DNA from: a virus | Reading direction: 5' to 3' (one strand) | IMG/VR virus record: IMGVR_UViG_3300047457_001057 | Location: 1 to 39,121 of that record | DNA length: 39,121 nt | Shown here: piece by piece, positions 34,201 through 39,121 of the stretch | Layout: the number at the start of each line of letters is the position of its first letter | Numbering within the stretch: position 1 is the first letter of the stretch | Translations under genes and position numbers: made by a program | The notes under the pieces: model-generated | The model's input: only the letters and a program-made list of their open reading frames with translations | The model's database searches: none | What the model was told of the DNA's origin: nothing

Positions 34201-35769
34201 AGGGAATTTAATATCTCCAATATATTCTACAAAACTAGCTTCTCCTTTTTTAGTATAAAAAATAATTCCGAATCTATAAGTTTCTCCTCTTTTATATCCA
34301 CGTAATAATCCTGATATAAATGGAGAAGCATGATTAGGAAAAGTAGTGTTGGTATAAGTGCCGTATCCATCATTAAGATCATGGGCTAGTGCATAATCTG
34401 GCACATTGCTTATATTGGCAAATCCTCCTTGAGCAATTGCTTTTTCGGCATCTAAACTAAAAGGTTCTAAATGAAATTTGTAACTAATATTAGGCCCTTG
34501 TCCCCCTAAAGTATAACCATCAGATTTGTATCTATATTGATAATTAGTATGCCAATCTGAATCCCAATGTGCATCGCTGTTGTATAATTCATTAAAAGCA
34601 TTTTTTAAATTGTTTCCTGATGGATCTGCTGGGTTTGGATCTATAGAATATGGCGGATTAACTGCTGCGCCTATTCTTCTATATCTTCTAGTTTTGGCAT
34701 CAAAAGTTTCTCCTGTTGGTAATAAATCTTGAATACTGATACTAGAACCTTTAATATTAGCAATTACTAAAGAACTATCTTTTTGTGTTATAGTTTTAGG
34801 AGTTTTAAATGCATAATTTTTTAAAGTAAATTCGTACAAATCAATAGGAAAAGCAGATCCTTCTGAGCCTGTATATACAAATATTATTGGAGAACTTGGA
34901 GTTACTACTAATTCTTCTACAGATAAAACAAGAGGTGTAGAAGAGAATGTTTCGTAGTAAGCTACTATAAATTCTATTTTGTAAAAATCTTGATAGTTAG
35001 TTGTATCAATTGCGATTTCTATAGCTTTTCCAGAATTAATAACAGTTCCATCTCCATTATATTGAGCAGACTGCGTAAGATTTTCTGAATCAGAAACTAT
35101 ATGAATCATGTTTCCAGGAGGAGCAATTAATGTTTCTTTTCCGTCTATAGTTTTTAATCTATAACTAACTTGATATAAACCTGTTGCAAGACTACCTCCT
35201 GATATAGCTTTTAATAATGGTTGTGTATATTGTACATCAGGAAAAATATCTACTTGGCCTAAAGGAAGTGTTTCTAAAGTAGGCTCTTCAATATTTATTG
35301 TTCTAAACCAGTTATTATAATCTGTCCAATAAATTCTTTGGACACAATCTGTTTCGTATCTTCCTAATGCCTCAATTGGCCAATCTTTTTTAAAGTTAAG
35401 ATTAGCATTATAGTACAATAAAACAGGATACCCAGGTAAGATATTTCTAGTTGCAGTATCATATTGAACATCGTAAATCCATCCTTTAGTACCAGAATTA
35501 TCCGCTACAAAAACTATTATTCTATTACGAATAGTTGTATAGCCTATTATTTCTGGATTAGCTGACCCCCAGTTTATTCCATTAAAAGTACCATTTCCAG
35601 GAATAGTAAAAAATTGTTCATTTCCTTTAATATTAGTCCATGCTCCCATAGACTCTCCTGAAGTAGTAGTAATTCTAATATCTAAGGCATCTATATATAA
35701 ACTAGCAGAAATACTATCGTATGCTGTGTCTTTATTTAATCCTTGGTATGTATTTACTTGTCTTTCCAT
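31261..35769 (-). CDS. Tail nozzle/stabilisation protein (P22 gp10-like) candidate
   Basis: A 1502-residue beta-rich protein, full of Tyr, Asn, Ser and Gly with few charged helices. The N-terminus, NTYQGLNKDTAYDSI followed by YIDALDIRI, and the later QRIYWTDYNNWFRTINIEEP resemble the P22 gp10-like tail proteins (beta-propeller tail needle/nozzle) that earlier crAss-like annotations called the tail stabilisation protein and that structural work places at the tail tip. It lies just after the connector genes and before the cargo genes, as in known crAss-like genomes. TAATG junctions link it on both sides. No catalytic motif was seen. It may also contribute to host contact. Confidence 0.65.
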   Translation of the reverse strand: MERQVNTYQGLNKDTAYDSISASLYIDALDIRITTTSGESMGAWTNIKGNEQFFTIPGNGTFNGINWGSANPEIIGYTTIRNRIIVFVADNSGTKGWIYDVQYDTATRNILPGYPVLLYYNANLNFKKDWPIEALGRYETDCVQRIYWTDYNNWFRTINIEEPTLETLPLGQVDIFPDVQYTQPLLKAISGGSLATGLYQVSYRLKTIDGKETLIAPPGNMIHIVSDSENLTQSAQYNGDGTVINSGKAIEIAIDTTNYQDFYKIEFIVAYYETFSSTPLVLSVEELVVTPSSPIIFVYTGSEGSAFPIDLYEFTLKNYAFKTPKTITQKDSSLVIANIKGSSISIQDLLPTGETFDAKTRRYRRIGAAVNPPYSIDPNPADPSGNNLKNAFNELYNSDAHWDSDWHTNYQYRYKSDGYTLGGQGPNISYKFHLEPFSLDAEKAIAQGGFANISNVPDYALAHDLNDGYGTYTNTTFPNHASPFISGLLRGYKRGETYRFGIIFYTKKGEASFVEYIGDIKFPDISEKDQYANESGTRYWPICQPSTDNDRITIGYAMGIEFTIDFSSCPSIFNIINSYQIVRVERGETDIRRAMQGIMKTCFFNPIGDAVADFDLGAANYGNSKNVVHLMPHAKPWQNNPDFVVPHSFALIGDSASPVNNLPGSSLGNDYLIKSSYLAFLAPEISFNFQSYRNLTSLVNQPCLLMTGAYDQITFTSLDGTNSGVPLAGTGVYDNYTGESGSSTTLVYPAGGVDLSSENLALHAIDIRKKYSSSIPVNYNSIENIKRLVNTTVYGMIDSTTYQGPVTPLWTNSLQGGYHIRNYYAIDDNTDQDDTLNNPHSSSGGADYSELSKGGSALVALCDRFFLDPLTGSAVPTTAPTDFFRIKDNTTLPGGIYAMPQKPNPNPNPSVVNQYYPILDLLLPRKEVYGGFTPDALESNIFITASPVIDLANNNPKVFGGDIFLTMFTCQTSTVEINDSSFFELGSGNPKYYARSCPRTEVIPVETVMNLELAYGATYKTGVYYTVGTLINNFTLRQETDNSRTDYGKTAELMYAYNPLYSRAIKDIGYVIRPVDERDCLVNDIRAYLSNVKINDEKIDSWTKFGINNYYDVDDYGPINKILNYKDTVYFIQDRGFGGYAINRAAITTTADGVPTQLGTGQGFGKHQYISKTHGSIHQWAVKATDTGIYFFDAINRKIFMFAASSYQSANTPLSELTGIHSWLQNLYDPIFYRKLDPIPGDNPILQKGVTVARDVINDEVIFTFLGLGTAITFMPGGTYQAGSIVVVNGVYYLITNTFTAPDNKVEAFAALLLNSDLIPNDNPYNRTIVFDEIAKTFSSRYSATPKIWIENSDTLLSPNTLNPANIYVHNTGNWGEFYGVPVEAKITLVINPNADLNKVLRTLEFNSIVRDDNKVVDRTQTITAFEITTEYQSTGKVPYSSGRIMRKFDKWRVKIPRNQLSTSQQDRLRSTYFVLTLYFDNTYNKEIICNRLMSYYDVQIF

Positions 35770-36608
35770 TATGTAATAGAAGGTATTACAGTTGCTGGGT
35801 TAGGACCCTGTGCACCAGGGCTTAAAGTATTAATTGTAGAAACAAGAGCAATTCCTGCTTTAGGTCTAAACTTACGTTGTTCAGGTAATTGCATATTGGC
35901 AAAGAAGCTTGCATGTGCTTGGATATCTGGGATAGTTCTGATAACAGAATTTTTTACAGACTCTGCTTCATCTACGCCATTCCATTGTTTAGCATGATTT
36001 ACTGCTTGTGCAAAATACCAATCACGATCTCTTTCTATAATTTGATATTTATCTCCAGCAAGTTCATTTCTAATCCAAAGTTTTCTAGCAATCTTGTGTG
36101 CTATATAATGAGCACCTGCTTCCATCCATTGTTGTTCTGCAGGAATAGTAGGGTATCCGCAATCGTCGGTTGGTATAGCAGAATAGCTCATTGCCATGAA
36201 TCCTTCGTTAAAAGAAGGAAAAATATAACCTTGACCTACTGTATAAGTTTCACGAGATTCTGTTGTATAGTCTCTCGTATCCACATGATATCGTTTATGA
36301 AAGTAATCAGTTTTCCAACGCATAGGATATAATCTACCTTGGCCACATTCTGCTTCTTCTAAAGATTCTACACCTACTAAATGAGCTGTCTGTCCGATTT
36401 TGTATAGATCAAAAGGCAGATCTCCACGACCGTCACACGCGTGTATGTAAGCAATCTTTTCTTCCATTACTACTCCTACGTTAGTATGGGCCATGAATTC
36501 AGCCAACCATTCTATCCCTTCTTCATCGTGGATATCATAGTTAAAGCCAAAATCCCTGATAACTTTATCAAGGATTGCTTTATATGAAACGGTCTTTCCT
36601 GCGTACAT
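35769..36608 (-). CDS. Head-tail connector/tail adaptor candidate (P22 gp4-like)
   Basis: A 279-residue soluble protein with ATG at 36606-36608 and TAATG junctions at both ends. The first half is helical (SYKAILDKVIRDFGF; WLAEFMAHTNVGVVMEEKIA); the middle is beta-rich with many Tyr, and the C-terminus ends in a proline/serine tail. Size and position just before the tail nozzle-like gene match the tail tubular (gp4-like) adaptor of crAss-like phages, which joins the portal/ring stack to the tail. The assignment rests on synteny and composition. Confidence 0.55.
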   Translation of the reverse strand: MYAGKTVSYKAILDKVIRDFGFNYDIHDEEGIEWLAEFMAHTNVGVVMEEKIAYIHACDGRGDLPFDLYKIGQTAHLVGVESLEEAECGQGRLYPMRWKTDYFHKRYHVDTRDYTTESRETYTVGQGYIFPSFNEGFMAMSYSAIPTDDCGYPTIPAEQQWMEAGAHYIAHKIARKLWIRNELAGDKYQIIERDRDWYFAQAVNHAKQWNGVDEAESVKNSVIRTIPDIQAHASFFANMQLPEQRKFRPKAGIALVSTINTLSPGAQGPNPATVIPSIT

Positions 36609-36880
36609 TACATTAAGCCTTTAAGTACTGATTCTAATCTTTCTGCAATTCCTGCTGAAGATTCATCTTTGATAGGATTTTCTGTAGAAACAGATTTTTC
36701 AGTTTTCCATTCCCATTCTCCTTTGTCATTTTTACAACGACATTCTTTTGTAATGATATACCCTCCATCAACTTGTTCAATACGAGTTTCTTCAGAAGAT
36801 CCATCTTCAAATTCTTTGCGTTTAATTGTAACAGTAGTTTCTACTTCTTTACTTCCTGTTGACATGATCATATCATCCAT
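36608..36880 (-). CDS. Small acidic structural-module protein
   Basis: A 90-residue protein between two connector-type genes. It is rich in Lys and Glu with a beta-hairpin-like part (VTIKRKEFEDGSSEETRIEQ, then GGYIITKECRCKN) and a C-terminal helix (SAGIAERLESVLKGL). ATG at 36880 is used here; a second ATG three codons downstream is possible. It overlaps the preceding gene by 8 bases. Family not recognised. Position suggests a minor virion or assembly protein. Confidence 0.65.
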   Translation of the reverse strand: MDDMIMSTGSKEVETTVTIKRKEFEDGSSEETRIEQVDGGYIITKECRCKNDKGEWEWKTEKSVSTENPIKDESSAGIAERLESVLKGLM

Positions 36881-37415
36881 AATAAAAAACTTTACGATTT
36901 GGGTCTTTAACTACTTGAGCAATAAGTCTTAAATATTGTCTCGAAGCTTTAAAATTATAAAATGTTTTATAACGTAGCGGCACAGTTATATTATCCCAAT
37001 AATAAGAATAAAACTCTTGGCTGCTATGTTCGTTTTCGTGGTATATTAAAGGTTTATTAGGTATTTCTGTAATTTCCTGACGAGTTAATTCAGGATATTT
37101 TTTATGCCAGTTTGCCCAAGTAACTTCCCAGTTAACTTTTAAACTTTTGTATTTTTCTCCGTGCTTATTAAAAAACTTAAGTGGATTACTCTTAATTCTA
37201 AGTTTTCCTACTTTATTTACCTTAAGTTCTAATGCTTCTTCTACTATAGCTTTACTGTATTTATTTAGTAAGTCTTTAATGAAGGCATTATAAATTTTTT
37301 TATCTACAAGCAATTCTTTAGCATTGTCTTTATAAAACGCAAAGAAAGCATCTTTTTTAACGCTTCCTGTAATTTTGCCTTTGCCTCTTTGTAGATATGT
37401 ACTATTCGTTTGCAC
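36873..37415 (-). CDS. Conserved structural-module protein with a forced GTG start
   Basis: A 180-residue basic protein. The start must be GTG at 37415: an in-frame TAA lies four codons upstream and no Met occurs anywhere in the frame. It overlaps the preceding gene by 14 bases. The sequence has a helical N-terminal part (ELLVDKKIYNAFIKDLLNKY), KVGKLRIKS, and a Trp/Tyr-rich C-terminal half ending in FKASRQYLRLIAQVV. I recognise the general pattern from Bacteroidota phage structural modules but cannot name the function. Likely a ring/connector component or DNA-binding assembly protein. Confidence 0.7.
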   Translation of the reverse strand: MQTNSTYLQRGKGKITGSVKKDAFFAFYKDNAKELLVDKKIYNAFIKDLLNKYSKAIVEEALELKVNKVGKLRIKSNPLKFFNKHGEKYKSLKVNWEVTWANWHKKYPELTRQEITEIPNKPLIYHENEHSSQEFYSYYWDNITVPLRYKTFYNFKASRQYLRLIAQVVKDPNRKVFYYG

Positions 37416-38118
37416 GCGGTGGCATTATTGGTTGATCAGTTCTTTGGTCTTCAGCATTGACTGCATCATCATATATTTGAGTACCTTTCTGCATCAATTG
37501 CTGAATAATATATTGTTTCATATATGCCCACATCCATTGATTTATAGGATATATATCACTTGGTTTCCAACAAGTTTCTGATGTTTGGCAATTAATATAA
37601 TTAGAAAGTTCTGTAGGATCTTCGAATATCCCACGAATAGTAATAAACTTAATTAAGTTTACGTTAGGATTTTTACTAAATACATACATATAGCCATCAT
37701 AAAGAAAACTATAGATAGAATTTTGGGTAGTTCGTCCATTTCCTGCATAAGGTACACGAGAATAATCAATTAATATAAATCTAGGCTGAAGTATATCAGC
37801 GGGTCCTATCGAAGTAATTCCTTTTGTAAAAAAAAATTCTATTGTGTTAGGTATTTTCTTCTTTGTTCTAAGAACTTTACACCCTGTATCAACAGGTATG
37901 CAGCATTGTATTGGATCTACTAGTTCTAATTCTTGACAAGAAAGAGTTTGAATTACATAAGGATCTATTGATCTGTTTTTATTGTATTCGTTACGCAACC
38001 AAAGAGCTCTTTGTTCATTTATTAAATCTGTATAAAATTCATAAGAATAAGATGACTCTATGGAATTAATAGCTAGTAGTTCATCTATTTGGGCTCTATA
38101 ATCGTCTAAAGATAGCAT
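37402..38118 (-). CDS. Ring/connector-type virion protein of the crAss-like head-tail module
   Basis: A 238-residue protein with ATG at 38118 and TAG stop. The N-terminal third is helical (SLDDYRAQIDELLAINSIES), the central part is beta-rich with four Cys between 70 and 90 (CQELELVDPIQCCIPVDTGC), and the C-terminus has a WMWAYMKQYIIQQLMQ helix and a polar tail. In crAss-like genomes a protein of this size, just upstream of the small connector genes, forms one of the rings below the portal. I infer that role from gene order. Confidence 0.6.
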   Translation of the reverse strand: MLSLDDYRAQIDELLAINSIESSYSYEFYTDLINEQRALWLRNEYNKNRSIDPYVIQTLSCQELELVDPIQCCIPVDTGCKVLRTKKKIPNTIEFFFTKGITSIGPADILQPRFILIDYSRVPYAGNGRTTQNSIYSFLYDGYMYVFSKNPNVNLIKFITIRGIFEDPTELSNYINCQTSETCWKPSDIYPINQWMWAYMKQYIIQQLMQKGTQIYDDAVNAEDQRTDQPIMPPRANE

Positions 38119-38145
38119 AGTAACAAATATACAATTATTTTATTA

Positions 38146-38286
38146 TTATCTTCCTTGGCCTTTGTATGCCTTTTTATAGTTCTTAGAATGTTTACTTTTA
38201 GAAGTTTTAGTCTTAGCATGTATACCAGGACGAGATACTTTAGAAGTAGTTTTACGAAGAACTCCTGATTCTTTTACTTTTGCCAT
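38146..38286 (-). CDS. 46-residue highly basic protein
   Basis: This short gene lies between the endolysin and ring protein genes. ATG at 38284-38286 forms a TAATG junction with the endolysin stop, and the stop is TAA at 38146-38148. The product, which begins MAKVKESGVLRKTTSKVS, is about one third Lys/Arg, with many Ser/Thr and no acidic residue after position 6. There is no membrane segment. It looks like a small nucleic-acid- or capsid-interior-binding protein. The perfect junction and strong composition support a real gene despite its size. I have an impression of similar short basic proteins in other crAss-like structural modules but cannot confirm it. Confidence 0.75.
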   Translation of the reverse strand: MAKVKESGVLRKTTSKVSRPGIHAKTKTSKSKHSKNYKKAYKGQGR

Positions 38287-38753
38287 TATTCTTTTATTTC
38301 AAAGTGCATCCAATCATAATTTTTTTCAGGACCTAATCCTACGAATCCATGCTTGTAAAATATGTCAATCATAGGTTTGTATTCTGGTTTAGCAAAACGA
38401 GCAGTAAGTGCTGTCTCTTTTAATAGATTTCTTTCTGGATCTAAATCTATTGCAATACCCCAAGAATGTCTTGACCAATCAGATCCTCCACGCATTTTTC
38501 TAAATGCAAAACATCCACCATAAAGATCTATTCCTAACTCTACAATTTTATCATATCCGTAATGCGCAAGTAAATCATTAAATACTGCTGTAAATTTATC
38601 TGCTACTAATTTATGACAAGTAATCTTTTTTACTTTAGTGTCTTTATCCCAGGCAAGACGCATAGGATAAGGAAGGGCTATAGGAACTAGGTAGCCTTTA
38701 CCTGTTTCATTTGGTTTGCCATATTTAGCTATTGCTTGTGCTGTCGTTATCAT
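38286..38753 (-). CDS. M15-family peptidase endolysin (LAS-type D-Ala-D-Ala or L-Ala-D-Glu peptidase)
   Basis: A 155-residue zinc peptidase with the LAS metallopeptidase signature SRHSWGIAIDLDP at 94-106. Its zinc ligands His96 and Asp103 match SxHxxGxAxD, and the third ligand, His150, lies in DWMHFE. These enzymes cut peptide cross-links or stems of peptidoglycan and act as phage endolysins. There is no signal peptide, so export would rely on the holin-like protein encoded just upstream, whose gene overlaps this one by 29 bases. The length is typical of a single-domain VanY/M15C endolysin without a wall-binding domain. Confidence 0.87.
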   Translation of the reverse strand: MITTAQAIAKYGKPNETGKGYLVPIALPYPMRLAWDKDTKVKKITCHKLVADKFTAVFNDLLAHYGYDKIVELGIDLYGGCFAFRKMRGGSDWSRHSWGIAIDLDPERNLLKETALTARFAKPEYKPMIDIFYKHGFVGLGPEKNYDWMHFEIKE

Positions 38754-39121
38754 CTTTTTTTGTTTCTTGATTTATTTTTAATACATTACTTAATTGTGAT
38801 ATGATTGGCAAAAAATTACCCCAGCCTAATCTCATAAAGTTTTCTAGATTAGAAATAAATAATTGAATAATAATAAAATTATAAAATAGGTAATGTAACC
38901 AATCATATATATTAAACTGGATACCAAAAAATCCTCTATTTGGAATATATTTAGCAGCTAGGTTAGAACATATGATGAAAATCATATATATAAAAAGTTT
39001 AAACCATCCTTTTTGAAATTTTTCTGACGAAAATCCTTTTCCTTCTTTTATAGAAGCTCTTACTCCTGTAAACAACTCTAATATAAAAAGTAGAACTATT
39101 AGTATTCCTACAGGAATATTA
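38725..39121 (-). CDS. Holin-like membrane protein, 5'-truncated by the window edge
   Basis: The frame is open to the window edge; a TTG at 39075 is an unlikely start because the upstream frame continues as hydrophobic residues (PVGILIVLLFILELFTGV) typical of the first membrane helix. At least two further hydrophobic helices follow (LFIYMIFIICSNLAAKY; DWLHYLFYNFIIIQLFIS). The loop GVRASIKEGKGFSSEKFQKG resembles the cytoplasmic loop of the toxin-secretion/phage lysis holin family. The C-terminus is charged. Adjacent, overlapping placement with an endolysin supports a holin role. Confidence 0.8.
   Translation of the reverse strand, partial: NIPVGILIVLLFILELFTGVRASIKEGKGFSSEKFQKGWFKLFIYMIFIICSNLAAKYIPNRGFFGIQFNIYDWLHYLFYNFIIIQLFISNLENFMRLGWGNFLPIISQLSNVLKINQETKKDDNDSTSNS

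Noticed and set aside
35889-36332. A 147-codon + strand frame opposite the tail adaptor candidate
   Set aside because: It is antisense to a gene with coupled junctions on both sides; a shadow frame.
39073-39075. TTG start for the holin-like gene
   Set aside because: The frame continues upstream as a hydrophobic helix to the window edge, so the real start is outside the window.
1-39121. CRISPR arrays, tRNA genes, insertion sequences, integrase or attachment sites
   Set aside because: I looked on both strands and saw no regularly spaced repeats, cloverleaf-like sequences, transposase motifs or flanking inverted repeats.

Overview
The window looks like part of a crAss-like (Crassvirales-type) double-stranded DNA phage of a Bacteroidota host. 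It is visibly AT-rich, lacks clear Shine-Dalgarno sequences, and has two opposed gene blocks. One block is a 36 kb run of structural genes that holds several giant virion proteins, one of which carries an RNA polymerase active-site motif (DFDVD). All three stop codons end genes, and the giant frames contain no internal TAG or TGA, so the standard code applies. No tRNA, CRISPR array, insertion sequence or integrase is visible. Large terminase, portal and major capsid genes are absent and should lie beyond the right edge.

Left block, 1-3045, + strand: eight small, tightly overlapping genes at the end of a replication/nucleotide-metabolism block. They include a uracil-DNA glycosylase-family protein with a rewritten active-site motif, a small helix-turn-helix protein, a MazG-like nucleotide pyrophosphohydrolase and five uncharacterised small proteins. 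Two tandem terminators (447-476 and 507-531) separate the first gene from the rest. A bidirectional terminator at 3030-3057 closes the block against the convergent structural operon.

Right block, 39121-3056, - strand, listed in transcription order: a holin-like membrane protein (cut by the window edge), an M15-type endolysin, a 46-residue basic protein, four head-tail connector or ring-like proteins, a 1502-residue tail nozzle-like protein, then 28 kb encoding a 1625-residue cargo-like protein (peptidoglycan-binding-like domain, many Gly-Gly motifs), a 904-residue protein, a 2937-residue protein, a ferritin-like protein, a 2393-residue protein and a 1351-residue protein with membrane segments. 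Junctions are mostly TAATG or short overlaps, suggesting one translationally coupled operon.

The centrepiece is 7116-23603. The 2393-residue protein joins an RNA polymerase beta-prime-like catalytic core (DFDVD, residues 280-284), an HExxH metallopeptidase-like domain, a NADAR domain, an FGSN macro-like domain and a Dda-like SF1B helicase, separated by Pro/Thr-rich linkers. It fits the 'polyvalent protein' concept of injected multi-domain phage proteins. The C-terminus of the upstream 2937-residue protein is the best candidate for the beta-like half of the polymerase. A ferritin with most of its di-iron site retained sits between the two. The inferred picture is that these proteins are packaged, ejected with the DNA and act at once in the new host: transcription, DNA unwinding, possible reversal of ADP-ribosylation and possible iron or redox handling. 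Domain calls rest on motifs read by eye; no database search or structure prediction was run.
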